From assembly GCA_020846145.1 (NCBI GenBank), contig JADLEL010000105.1:1-63835 (forward strand): a stretch of DNA of 63,835 bases, read 5' to 3'. The notes beneath the pieces were generated by a model. It made no database searches. It worked only from the letters and a program-made list of their open reading frames with translations, and was not told the DNA's origin. Source of the stretch: Pirellulales bacterium (lineage in GTDB: Bacteria > Planctomycetota > Planctomycetia > Pirellulales > Thermoguttaceae). The position numbers were made by a program, and so were the translations under genes. Of the stretch, positions 24,299 to 32,718 are shown in pieces (position 1 is the stretch's first letter; each line of letters begins with the position of its first letter).

Positions 24299-25873
24299 AT
24301 GCGGATTCCTGACGGTTTTATGCCCGGCAGAGTTTCGCGGCGGCGGTTCATCGAGCGGCTGGGATTGACGGCGGCGACGGGGAGCGTTGCCGGCGGTTTA
24401 GGATTGCCGAATTTGGCCTGGGGCGCCGAGGACAATTCCGGCCCGGTCGATTGCGGCCCGCCGCCGAAGGCGAAACCCCAGCATCAGACCGGCGGCGAGT
24501 CGTTCCCGCCGCTCCCCTTGCCGGCCACGCCGCTCAGGCGGAGCGAGAAGAAACGTCCGCCCAGCCCGCCGGCTCTCGTAGGCAAAATGGCGATGGGTCC
24601 GACCAAATGGGTCACCAAGGACGGCAAGCGGACGCAGTACCGCGACTGGATGACCGATCCGGCCGACGTGATGACGCTTCTGGCCTGGACCTCCGACAAG
24701 CTGGGGATCAACTATCGGGCGATCGAGGCCGATTTCGAGCACTTCTCGTTCGATCCCCGCGAGTTGCCCGCGCTCTTGTTTGCCGGGCACAACAAGTTCG
24801 AGTTGAACGACGACATCCGCTCCAAGCTCGCCCGCTACGTGAAGGACGGCGGAACGATCGTCGGCGACGCGTGCTGCGGCTGGGCCGATTTCGCCGAGAG
24901 TTTCCGCCGCGAGATGGAACGGATTTTTCCCGGCCAACCGCTGCGAAAGCTGCTGCCCGACGATCCGCTTTATGCTTCCTACTACAAACTGGGCAAGCTG
25001 ACTTACAAAAATGGCGACGGCTCGACGTTCACCGAAGCCGCCTGCCTCGAAGGGATCGATTTCGGCTGCCGCACGGGCGTGATCTTCTCGCCGCGCGATC
25101 TGACCTGCGGCTGGGACGGCCACGAGCATCCCCGCGGCACGCGGGTCGTAATCGACGAAGCCCGGCAAGTCGGCGCGAATATCGTAACCTACATGCTGGG
25201 CACGTTTCAACTCGGCCGTTTCCTCAGTTCCACGAAGGTCTATCACGAGGCGGCGGCGCCCACGCGCGACGATTTCGTGTTCGCGCAGCTCATCCACGAC
25301 GGCGATTGGGATCCCGATCCGTCGGGCGTTTACAATCTGCTGAAATTCGCGCGCGACAACTCCACGCTCGAAGTGAAGTTCAAACGCGAGCAAGTGAGCG
25401 CAAAGGACCCCAAGGCGGCGACCTATCCGCTGTTGTATATCACCGGCCACCACGATTTCGCATGGAGCGAAGAGGAAGCAAAGGCGCTGAAAAAATATCT
25501 CGAGGCGGGCGGGCTGCTGTTGGCCGACGCCTGTTGCGGGCGGCTGGCGTTCGACGCCGCGTTTCGCCGCGAGATCGCCAAGGCGCTGCCCGGCGCGAAG
25601 CTGGAAAAACTGCCGGCCGGACATCCGCTTTTGCATTGCCATTACGACATCAAGCAGGTCGATTACACGCCCCGCGTGCGCGAAGATTTCGGCCAGTTCA
25701 CCTTGCCGGAGTTGGAAGGCGCGAGCATCGACGGCAAACTGGCCGTCATCTACAGCCGCTTCGACCTGGGCAACGGCTGGGAGCAGTTCCCCCACGCCTA
25801 CAGCTACGGATACAAAGACGAATCGGCCCTGCAAATCGGCACGAATGTGATCGTGTTCGCGATAACGCACTAA
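24299..25873 (+). CDS. Tat-exported protein with two DUF4159 domains
   Basis: The 524-residue protein starts at ATG 24299 (AAGGGA upstream; an in-frame TTG at 24281 is less likely). A twin-arginine signal (VSRRRFIERLGLTAATGSVAG) lies at about residues 12-32. After a Pro-rich linker come two copies of a DUF4159-like fold (about 90-310 and 325-524), each with a matching core: YVKDGGTIVGDACCGWADFAE and YLEAGGLLLADACCGRLAFDA. DUF4159 relates to class-I amidotransferase-like folds and in Planctomycetota usually sits with MoxR/DUF58/BatA genes. Here it is followed by a DUF4175-like gene, probably in one operon. Confidence 0.87.
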   Translation: MRIPDGFMPGRVSRRRFIERLGLTAATGSVAGGLGLPNLAWGAEDNSGPVDCGPPPKAKPQHQTGGESFPPLPLPATPLRRSEKKRPPSPPALVGKMAMGPTKWVTKDGKRTQYRDWMTDPADVMTLLAWTSDKLGINYRAIEADFEHFSFDPRELPALLFAGHNKFELNDDIRSKLARYVKDGGTIVGDACCGWADFAESFRREMERIFPGQPLRKLLPDDPLYASYYKLGKLTYKNGDGSTFTEAACLEGIDFGCRTGVIFSPRDLTCGWDGHEHPRGTRVVIDEARQVGANIVTYMLGTFQLGRFLSSTKVYHEAAAPTRDDFVFAQLIHDGDWDPDPSGVYNLLKFARDNSTLEVKFKREQVSAKDPKAATYPLLYITGHHDFAWSEEEAKALKKYLEAGGLLLADACCGRLAFDAAFRREIAKALPGAKLEKLPAGHPLLHCHYDIKQVDYTPRVREDFGQFTLPELEGASIDGKLAVIYSRFDLGNGWEQFPHAYSYGYKDESALQIGTNVIVFAITH

Positions 25874-25880
25874 AGGCAAG

Positions 25881-25954
25881 TATGAAGTATGAATGATGAA
25901 GGATGAATTCCTTGTTTCATTCATCCTTCATACTTCATCCTTCATACTTCCTTC
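25881..25954. repeat. Low-complexity TTCATCC/TTCATAC tract
   Basis: Tandem 7-10-base words (TCATCCTTCATACT) lie immediately before the ATG at 25957, with GAATGATGAAGGATGAAT as partly inverted words. No Shine-Dalgarno is present. Confidence 0.75.
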
Positions 25955-25956
25955 CC

Positions 25957-28900
25957 ATGTCCCCCCACGCCGAAAACGTCATTCGCCGTCTCGATGCCGC
26001 GCGGCAGAAGTGGTGGATTTTTTCGCTGCTCTCCACGCTGGCGCTGGCGATCTGCGTCTCGGCGGGACTGTTGCTTTTATTCCTCGTGCTCGACGCGAAC
26101 TGGCGTTTTTCGCAGGGAATGCTTGCGGGTTTGTGTTTGGTGTGGCTTGCGGTGACGGGCTATGCGATGTGGGTCGTCGCGCGGCGGCTGGCGTGGCACG
26201 ACCGCTCGCTGGAGGCGACCGCCCGGCGGGTGGAATGCGAATTTCCCGAACTCGGCACGAACCTGATCAACCTCGTGCAGCTCTCCGAGGAAGGCAGGCA
26301 TAACGATTCGCCTTTTCGAGAAGCGGCCGTCAAAGTAGCGGCGTCGCAGGTCGAGCGCGTGGCCTTCGACGCGGCGGCGAAAAAGGAATCGCGCTTCAAG
26401 CGGCTCATCTACTGCATGCAAACGCCGCGCGATCTGGCCGAGAGCCTTTTTCTATTGTGTTTGGTGGCCGCGGCCGTCCTCTTCTGCAAGGCGGCGATTC
26501 CCAACTTGGGTTCCGCGGCCAATCGGCTGCTCGCGCCTTGGAATTTCGTCCCTTCGATAGGCAAAGCCGGAAGGATCGACGTAAAACCGGGCGATGCCGA
26601 AGTAATCCTCGGCGGAAGCCTGCAAATTACCGCGACCCTCGAAAATACCCCCGCCGCTCCCCTCGAAGCCTGCTTCTTCATTCAACCCGAAGGCGAAGCG
26701 GAAACGGTTATCGTAGGACAGGTTTCCAACCTGTCGAACGTGGGACAGGTTTCCAACCTGTCGAAAACCGACAACCGACAGGTTGGAAACCCGTCCTACA
26801 CCGCCGCCATCCCTTCGATTCTCAAACCGCTTCGTTATCGCGTCGAAATCGGCGATTCGCAATCGGAAGCCTATCGCGTTACCGTGAGCGATAAGCCGAT
26901 GGTGGCCGAGGTGGGCGTAACCTATCAATTCCCGAAGTATCTCGGCAGGAAAGACGAAACCTTCGAGTTGAAAACGCCCGACTTGGACGCGCCGCAATAC
27001 ACCGTCGCCCGATTGCGGATTCGCCCCACGCGGCCGGTAACGAAAGGCTTTTTGCATCTCAACGGCAAGAAATACGCCGGCGACGTGCGGGAGGAAGGGA
27101 ATCTGCTTGAAGCGAGCATTCCGCTCTTGCAGAACGGCAGCTACACGATCCATCTTTTCGCGCGCGACAAGCTCACCGACGACGCACCGCGGGTGAATCG
27201 CATTCAGGTTGCGCCCGACCGCCCGCCGATGGTGGAACTCTTGAAACCTCCGCGCGGAACCACGGCCGCGCCGGGCGACGAACTGGCGGTAATGATTCGC
27301 GGCGGCGACGATTACGGCATCGGGCGGATGAAGCTCGAAATGAAGGTGCCGGCGGTTTCATCAAACGAGCGAGCCGAGGGAATAGAGAAGCGAGCCGAGG
27401 GGTTTATCCCCTCGCCTAACGCCCCGGAGCCTCCCGGCGATTCCAGTCGGCAGGATAAACCTGCCGGCTCGCTGGATGAAGCGGTAAAAACCGTCAAGAC
27501 CTGGAACGACTTCAAAAACGAGACCGCGCCCGTCAGGCAGCATCGCTTCAAACTCAATCCTGAGGATATCAAAAACGCCTCAACGGTTCTACTCCGCGCC
27601 GTCGCCGCGGACGAGCGTTCGCTGGACGATTGGGGATTGTCGCTTAAACCGCAGGAGGCGGCGAGTCCTTGGCTGGAGATCAAAATCGTCGGCGCGGAGG
27701 AGAAGAACTCGGCGGCGCTGGCCGACATGGAGAATTTGCGCGGTGCGGTGTGGAAGATTTTCGAGAAACAGGTCCGCGCGCGAACGGTGGCGGGCGGCAT
27801 GGCGAAAACCGGACAAATCGCCGAGCTTGCGGCGGTCGCCGGCGACATGCGCACGCAGCAGGTCGATATCCAAAAATCGACCGACGAACTGGCCAAATCG
27901 CTCGCCCCTTCCGAGAACGAAGAACGCCGGACCATCAAGCGGGTGCTCGGCGGCCTGGCCTTCGGCGAAATGCTCGTGGCCGTCAAACTGAGCGACGAAA
28001 TCGCGAAGTGGAAGGACGCCACCGGCAAGGAATCTCTCGAAAAGCTCCTGGCGACGCAGGACGCGATTATCGACACCCTCCGCAAGCTCTTGGAAGCCTC
28101 GCGGCGGGCGGAAGAGAAAATGCTGGCCGAAATGGAGAAGCGGCCGGGCGGAAATCTGCCCGACGACGTGCGGCAGAAACTCGAACAGGCCCGCGACAAA
28201 CTCCAAAAATTCCTCGAACGGCAGAAGAAAATCATCGAGGCCAGCGAGAACCTGGCGAAAACGCCGACCGAGGATTTCACCGAGGAGCAGGAGCAAACCC
28301 TCAAGGGCCTGGCCGCCGCCGAGGACGATTGGGCGAAGTTCATGAAGGAGTTGCAGACCGACTTGAGCAAACTGCCGGAGCAGGATTTCGCCAACGCCTC
28401 GGCCCTGAAGGAGGCGGTCGAGGTGCAGGTCGAGTTGAAGATGGCCGCCGACGCGCTCACGAAAAAATCCGTCGATATCGCCGTGCCGCTCGAGCAGTTG
28501 GGTTACGAGCGGGCGGAAGAACTGGTGACGAACATCGAAAAATGGCTCCCCGACTCGCCCGACCGGGAAAAGTGGAGCCAGGAGGAATCGCTCACCGACA
28601 AGGACAAAGAGGCCCCCATGGCCGAACTGCCGGGCGAACTCGAGGACATGATCGGCGAACTCATGGAGCAAGAGGAGGACTTGTTCAACGAGATGGAAGA
28701 CGTTTCTTCGAGCGCGGCCGATTCGCTCGACAAGGGGGCCGGCTGGGACGCGATGGACGGCCCGATCTCGAACATGAGCGCGAAGGGCGTTACCGGCAAC
28801 CGCCTGCCGAACACCAGCGAGATCGGCGGCCGGTCGGGCGAAGGGCGGCAGGGGAAATCGAGCGGCGAGTTCGTGGGCGACGAGGCGGTGGGTAAGGGGG

Positions 28901-29424
28901 GCCGCAACACGCCCAGCCGGCTCACGCCCGATCCGGTCGTGAAGGGACAAATCAAGGACCACAGCAAGGAATCGGTGGGCGGCGCGACCGGCGGCGGCAA
29001 GGAGAGCGGCCAAGGCGGCGAGGGCCTCGAAGGGCCTTTGCCCCGCTCCCCCGGCCAGCGCGACCTGGAGCGACTGGCGGGCAAGCAGGCCGCGCTCAGG
29101 AACAAGGCCGAGGGACTCGACCTGCAATTCCAGGTGAACAATTTTCATCAGACCGACTTGAAGAAGATGATCGAAACCATGTCGCAGGTCGAGATGGACC
29201 TCAAAGCCGGCCGCTACCAAAACGCCCTCCGCCAGCGGCCGGTGCTGCTGGAAAAAATGACCAACGTCAAACAATATCTAAGCGGCGAATTTCAAGTCCG
29301 CCAAGACGCCACCGCCAATCTCCCCGCCGATATCCAAAAAGAAATCTTAGGCTCCATGCAAGACCCCTCCCCGCAAGGCTGGGAAGAGTTGAACCGAAAG
29401 TATTTCGAGCGGTTGTCGAAATAA
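25957..29424 (+). CDS. DUF4175-like membrane protein with coiled coils
   Basis: The 1155-residue protein begins with two membrane helices (about 22-70), then a third (about 150-175, ESLFLLCLVAAAVLF). Periplasmic beta-rich domains follow to about 600, then long coiled-coil/helical parts (about 600-960), a Gly/Ser-rich low-complexity linker (about 960-1045) and a helical end. This layout is that of the large DUF4175-type proteins found with DUF4159 and MoxR/BatA genes in Planctomycetota. The ATG at 25957 follows a repeat tract; an earlier in-frame ATG would translate the tract. Two palindromic repeats are inserted in frame (residues about 253-281 and 471-505). Confidence 0.8.
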   Translation: MSPHAENVIRRLDAARQKWWIFSLLSTLALAICVSAGLLLLFLVLDANWRFSQGMLAGLCLVWLAVTGYAMWVVARRLAWHDRSLEATARRVECEFPELGTNLINLVQLSEEGRHNDSPFREAAVKVAASQVERVAFDAAAKKESRFKRLIYCMQTPRDLAESLFLLCLVAAAVLFCKAAIPNLGSAANRLLAPWNFVPSIGKAGRIDVKPGDAEVILGGSLQITATLENTPAAPLEACFFIQPEGEAETVIVGQVSNLSNVGQVSNLSKTDNRQVGNPSYTAAIPSILKPLRYRVEIGDSQSEAYRVTVSDKPMVAEVGVTYQFPKYLGRKDETFELKTPDLDAPQYTVARLRIRPTRPVTKGFLHLNGKKYAGDVREEGNLLEASIPLLQNGSYTIHLFARDKLTDDAPRVNRIQVAPDRPPMVELLKPPRGTTAAPGDELAVMIRGGDDYGIGRMKLEMKVPAVSSNERAEGIEKRAEGFIPSPNAPEPPGDSSRQDKPAGSLDEAVKTVKTWNDFKNETAPVRQHRFKLNPEDIKNASTVLLRAVAADERSLDDWGLSLKPQEAASPWLEIKIVGAEEKNSAALADMENLRGAVWKIFEKQVRARTVAGGMAKTGQIAELAAVAGDMRTQQVDIQKSTDELAKSLAPSENEERRTIKRVLGGLAFGEMLVAVKLSDEIAKWKDATGKESLEKLLATQDAIIDTLRKLLEASRRAEEKMLAEMEKRPGGNLPDDVRQKLEQARDKLQKFLERQKKIIEASENLAKTPTEDFTEEQEQTLKGLAAAEDDWAKFMKELQTDLSKLPEQDFANASALKEAVEVQVELKMAADALTKKSVDIAVPLEQLGYERAEELVTNIEKWLPDSPDREKWSQEESLTDKDKEAPMAELPGELEDMIGELMEQEEDLFNEMEDVSSSAADSLDKGAGWDAMDGPISNMSAKGVTGNRLPNTSEIGGRSGEGRQGKSSGEFVGDEAVGKGGRNTPSRLTPDPVVKGQIKDHSKESVGGATGGGKESGQGGEGLEGPLPRSPGQRDLERLAGKQAALRNKAEGLDLQFQVNNFHQTDLKKMIETMSQVEMDLKAGRYQNALRQRPVLLEKMTNVKQYLSGEFQVRQDATANLPADIQKEILGSMQDPSPQGWEELNRKYFERLSK
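26713..26799. repeat. Three GTAGGACAGGTTTCCAACCTGTC units within a gene
   Basis: Two direct copies and one inverted copy of a 23-base palindrome, in frame in the DUF4175-like gene; they encode VGQVSNLSNVGQVSNLS. One more copy lies intergenically at 58668-58690. Confidence 0.85.
27369..27472. repeat. GCGAGCCGAGGGG palindromic family within a gene
   Basis: GCGAGCCGAGGGGTTTATCC (27390) with its inverted arm, a half-copy at 27369, and CGGCAGGATAAACCTGCCGG near 27448. Related copies lie at 18119, 50660 and 52414. The frame is kept. Confidence 0.8.
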
Positions 29425-29434
29425 GCAAGGGTAG

Positions 29435-29536
29435 CCCCGATAGCTTGTCTATCGGGGCGGCAACGCCGCAGGAGGTTTCCGAGAGAATCCGGATGCCTCT
29501 CGTGCCTTCGGCACCCCGATAGCAAGGCTATCGTGG
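29435..29536. repeat. CCCCGATAG palindromes after the DUF4175-like gene
   Basis: CCCCGATAGCTTGTCTATCGGGG (29435-29457) is a strong hairpin 11 bases past the stop. A second, imperfect copy lies at 29513-29536. Confidence 0.75.
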
Positions 29537-29585
29537 TCAACCGTGTTGAACCGGAGTATTTTTAAAAGACTGTCAACGTCAGTGA

Positions 29586-29614
29586 TTGACGCGGCATCTT
29601 CGCCTGATTATACT
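29586..29614 (+). promoter_or_regulatory. Sigma-70-type promoter for the HAF-repeat gene
   Basis: TTGACG (29586-29591), a 17-base spacer, TATACT (29609-29614), 95 bases before the ATG. Confidence 0.5.
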
Positions 29615-29708
29615 TGAGTTCTTGGTAAACTGTCCACGGGCCTCGGGCGGAATTTTGAATTATTGCGTCAAAACGTAGCGACCTTATCTTCTTCATAAAG
29701 GGCATACT

Positions 29709-30806
29709 ATGAAAGCGCGTGCTTTTGCTGTCGGAATCATGTTTGCCGCGACAATCGCCAGGGCGGACGTTAGATACACCGTCACCGATCTAGGATCCGT
29801 TCGCCCAGACATGTCTAGTCATCCATGCGACATTAATGCAAAAGGACAAGTAGCTGGATATTGCTCCGACATTCGCGGCTACCAACGCGCGTTCTTATGG
29901 GATCGCGAAACCGGTATTCAAGATATCGGCACGCTAGTTGATTGGGGATGGAGCCATGCAGAAGCTATCAACGACAACGGACAAGTTGTTGGGTACGCCC
30001 AGAACAGCAGCAGTGACGTAAATGCGTTTCTTTGGCAAGACGCAATCGGAATGCAGAACCTCGGGAATTTTGGTGGCTACAGCAGTCGTGCGTATGATAT
30101 CAATAACGCAGGACAAATTGCAGTCTCTGTTCACATGCCCAATCTAAGCGAACATGCTTATCTTTTGCAAATCGGAAATGGCCTGATCGATGTTGGTGGA
30201 GCGACATGGGGTACGGAGTTGGCAGTTAACAATAGTACGGAGGTTGTAGGGCAAGGTATTTACAGCCACGCATTCCACTGGTCCACAGCAAGCGGGATAC
30301 AGGATATTGGCACGCTTGGCGGCTATTATAGCTACGCCTATGACATAAACGACAACGGGTTGGTCGTCGGTGCCGCTTCCTATAGCGGTTATTCCAACTA
30401 CCATGCTTTTGCGTGGCAAGATGGTGGCTCGATACAGGATCTCGGAACACTGGGCGGTTCTTACAGTGGCGCGTTTGGCATCAACAACAATGGATTTGTG
30501 GTTGGATTCGCAAAGACGACCAGTTCCACGTCGGATTCACGAGCATTCCTCTGGACGAGCGATAAAGGAATGCAAGATTTGAACGATTTGATTTCTCCGT
30601 CCGCTGGGTGGAATCTGTTAGAAGCACGCGCTATCAATGACAGCGGACAGATTGTGGGCTATGGCATGAATGCCTACGGGGGTGGAACGGCCTTTTTGCT
30701 CAATCCCATTCCCGAGCCGTCATCCGCGCTCTTACTTTACGTCGGCGTGATAGTAGCCCTGGGATTTGGAACGTTTAAACGGATCGCGGGTGGCAACGGT
30801 TCTTGA
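29709..30806 (+). CDS. HAF-repeat PEP-CTERM protein
   Basis: A 365-residue exported protein: a signal peptide (cleaved after ARA), then seven or so HAF repeats (TIGR02913) of about 45 residues, each with AFLW/AFxW, an IQDIGTLGG-like turn and INDNGQVVGYA. The end is an exosortase sorting signal (IPEPSSALLLYVGVIVALGFGTFKRI). HAF repeats probably build a beta-propeller; the role is unknown. The exosortase would cleave or anchor the tail at the cell envelope. Codon use looks less GC-rich than in neighbouring genes, hinting at transfer. The TGA stop lies in the loop of a perfect palindrome. Confidence 0.88.
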   Translation: MKARAFAVGIMFAATIARADVRYTVTDLGSVRPDMSSHPCDINAKGQVAGYCSDIRGYQRAFLWDRETGIQDIGTLVDWGWSHAEAINDNGQVVGYAQNSSSDVNAFLWQDAIGMQNLGNFGGYSSRAYDINNAGQIAVSVHMPNLSEHAYLLQIGNGLIDVGGATWGTELAVNNSTEVVGQGIYSHAFHWSTASGIQDIGTLGGYYSYAYDINDNGLVVGAASYSGYSNYHAFAWQDGGSIQDLGTLGGSYSGAFGINNNGFVVGFAKTTSSTSDSRAFLWTSDKGMQDLNDLISPSAGWNLLEARAINDSGQIVGYGMNAYGGGTAFLLNPIPEPSSALLLYVGVIVALGFGTFKRIAGGNGS

Positions 30807-30813
30807 ACCGTTG
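30794..30813. repeat. Perfect 20-bp palindrome containing a stop codon
   Basis: CAACGGTTCTTGAACCGTTG; the TGA of the HAF gene (30804-30806) is in its centre. Confidence 0.75.
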
Positions 30814-31148
30814 GGCCGAAGGCCGTGGAGGTTTGTGAAACGAGCCGCGCTTGCCCCCCCTACGCACGACTCCGCGACGGGGACGTTTAAAAGGGTCGGG
30901 AGTCTTTTTTTACCTGCCCATTCCGACAACTTCCAAAACCATCTCCGGCCGTTCTTGAAATACGTGCAACATTCGCTGGGTGGCTTGGGACGGCACGCGC
31001 GGCCTTGTTCCCAGCTTTGAACGGTTTTTCGGCGAGACGTTCCGCATCGAAGAAAAGCCGCGGCCCAAAGGGCCGGCAGTTCTCCCAGCCCCAGGCATCG
31101 CCTGGGGTGTGCGGCATCGCGACGAATGAATGTTTCGGTCCAACGGGC
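30814..31148. other. Repeat-rich intergenic region
   Basis: No gene is supported. It holds a family E half-site (30887-30911), a hairpin GCCCCAGGCATCGCCTGGGG (about 31086-31105), and further GC-rich palindromic words. Open frames on the minus strand are repeat-encoded. Confidence 0.5.
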
Positions 31149-31230
31149 CAACCTTTCTCCTCGCTTCCGGGGGAACGGTTGGTCCGTTGGACCGAAAGAC
31201 CGTTCTTTCCCGCGACCGTTCCGCAGGGCG
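31149..31230. repeat. 82-bp direct repeat, left copy
   Basis: Matches 32053-32134 with few mismatches, including the shared block GGACCGAAAGACCGTTCTTT. The two copies bracket the PIN toxin-antitoxin pair. Each also has internal palindromic words (GAACGGTTGGT). Confidence 0.85.
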
Positions 31231-31298
31231 TCGCCCTGGGCTGGGCGAATTGCTGCTCCTTCGGAGCGAGGAAACCGCGCGGCTCCGCGCCGCCCGTC

Positions 31299-31487
31299 CT
31301 ACTGCGATGCTGTCGGCCGATGCCGGATGCGGTCGAGTTCCTCTTTGCTCACCGTCTTGATTTGGCCCCCAAGACGTTTCTGCACTTCGATAGCCCGATC
31401 CGATATCTTGTCAAAATCGTGATCGCATTCCGCGGCAATCTGGGCTCGTATAGCGTGAACTTCTTCAACAATTGGGTCCTTGAACAT
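31299..31487 (-). CDS. Antitoxin of a PIN-domain module (62 aa)
   Basis: A short 62-residue protein starting MFKDPIVEEVHAIRAQIAAE, a start typical of a small family found downstream of VapC-like PIN toxins in Planctomycetota and cyanobacteria. It is helical and charged. Here it is the second gene, with its ATG 2 bases after the toxin stop, so the two are co-translated. The order toxin-then-antitoxin is the reverse of classical vapBC. Neutralisation by direct binding is inferred from the pairing. Confidence 0.75.
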   Translation of the reverse strand: MFKDPIVEEVHAIRAQIAAECDHDFDKISDRAIEVQKRLGGQIKTVSKEELDRIRHRPTASQ

Positions 31488-31489
31488 CG

Positions 31490-31987
31490 CTATTCTCCTT
31501 TTCGTTGACCATCTCCATGGGCGTTAATAATTGGCAGCCACAGCGATTCGGCGGCGGCAATTGCGGCAAGCAGTTTCAACCGAGGCCCGTTGGCCAGGTG
31601 TTTGCAGTTCCACGTCAACAAATAGTCCATTTCATATTCGATGGCGCACGCCAAGTGGAACGCATCGGTGTCGGCTGATGCAGGAATTTCCAACGCCCGA
31701 ACGATCCGGCGAGCCAGCGATCTTATATTCGGCGTGATTTCCAAACTCGGAATCGCTTGCAGAACTTCGAGCCGCGACGCAGCCGCTTCCGAATCTCCCC
31801 GCGAGGATTCGGCCGTGACGTAGGGCGAAATGAAACATCGATATTTTGCCCTCTCCTCTCGCCACCATTGCCGCGTCAACTCTTGATTCCCGGCAACGAT
31901 AATCAGCGAACTCGGATACGCCGTAAGATAGCTGATGATCGTCGTTTCCAGGTAAACGCTCGCCGCCGCATGGGCTTCATCCGGCAT
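31490..31987 (-). CDS. PIN-domain RNase toxin (VapC-like)
   Basis: A 165-residue PIN-fold protein. Acidic residues in the expected places are the Glu of YLETTIISYL near the start (this subfamily has Glu for the usual first Asp), an internal Glu in TAESSRGD, and Asp in ADTDAFHLACA and in DYLLTWNCKHL. PIN toxins cut tRNA or other RNA to stop growth. It forms an operon with the small antitoxin that follows. The pair lies between 82-bp direct repeats, in a region otherwise made of repeats, so it may have entered as a unit. Confidence 0.85.
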   Translation of the reverse strand: MPDEAHAAASVYLETTIISYLTAYPSSLIIVAGNQELTRQWWREERAKYRCFISPYVTAESSRGDSEAAASRLEVLQAIPSLEITPNIRSLARRIVRALEIPASADTDAFHLACAIEYEMDYLLTWNCKHLANGPRLKLLAAIAAAESLWLPIINAHGDGQRKGE

Positions 31988-32052
31988 GATCTTCCCTCCG
32001 TCATCAATTCTATCACGCCGCTCGGCGGAAGTAAATGCGAAAGCCCAGGAAT

Positions 32053-32134
32053 CAACCGTTCGCCTCGCTTTCGGGAGAACGGTTGGTTCGTCGGACCGAA
32101 AGACCGTTCTTTCCCGCGACCGTTCCGCAGGGCG
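32053..32134. repeat. 82-bp direct repeat, right copy
   Basis: Second copy of 31149-31230, 904 bases away in the same orientation, 66 bases upstream of the toxin start. Confidence 0.85.
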
Positions 32135-32234
32135 TTTCTAAGGCTTTCCTATAGCGGCCCATCGGGCCCAAAAAAACTACATGTCGATTTCTTCTTCCGC
32201 GATATTGCATAGCGCGGCATAGCCGCAACCAATC

Positions 32235-32315
32235 TAGCCCGGAGCCAACGGCGACGGCGGGTGGAGTTTTCCAGTGCCCCTTACACCCGCCGTCGTCGAT
32301 GGTTCCGGGCTAAAC
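32235..32315. repeat. TAGCCCGGAGCC palindromic pair (family B)
   Basis: CTAGCCCGGAGCCAACGGCG and its inverted copy GATGGTTCCGGGCTAAAC. Confidence 0.8.
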
Positions 32316-32718
32316 AAAATAACTTGGAGGAATTACCCTCATTTCCGAAAACTAATGGCATAATTTTCTCCAATCCCCCTCTAATTTTTTATTGTGATAT
32401 TCAAGGTGGGGGTCTCAAGTTGCAAGAGTTCCCGCTTTATGACATGAATCCGAACTCAAGCGCAAGCGCATAAGTCATTATCCGTCGGCAACTTATCGAA
32501 TTGTTAGCGGGAACACCCGTTTGCGGGACGGGGGGGAGAATAGTCGGAAGGTGAGGATTATTCGGGAACCAATCCCCCCTTTCGCAAGTTTTTTTCGATT
32601 CCCGGCAGCCGCCCGTAGAGCGCGGAGGGTCGCCGGAATATAATAGTATTGCCGTGTTTTTTACTTATTCGAGCGGAAATTCCGACGCGCGCCGGTCGGA
32701 CGAACGGGGATTTTTTCC
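32316..32718. other. Intergenic region without a supported gene
   Basis: AT-rich at first, then GC-rich. I see no credible start, RNA gene or repeat here apart from the CHAD gene leader, where GGGGA lies 8 bases before its GTG. Confidence 0.4.

Noticed and set aside
24398-25924. Long minus-strand open frame of about 508 residues opposite the DUF4159 gene
   Set aside because: It is an antisense shadow: Arg/Ala/Gly/Val-rich, with no recognisable domain or start signal. High GC makes such frames common.
27589-29274. Long minus-strand open frame opposite the DUF4175-like gene
   Set aside because: Same reason; the plus strand has clear membrane and coiled-coil structure.
30732-31151. Minus-strand frame of 139 residues in the repeat region
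   Set aside because: It is encoded by palindromic repeats and has no ribosome site or family.
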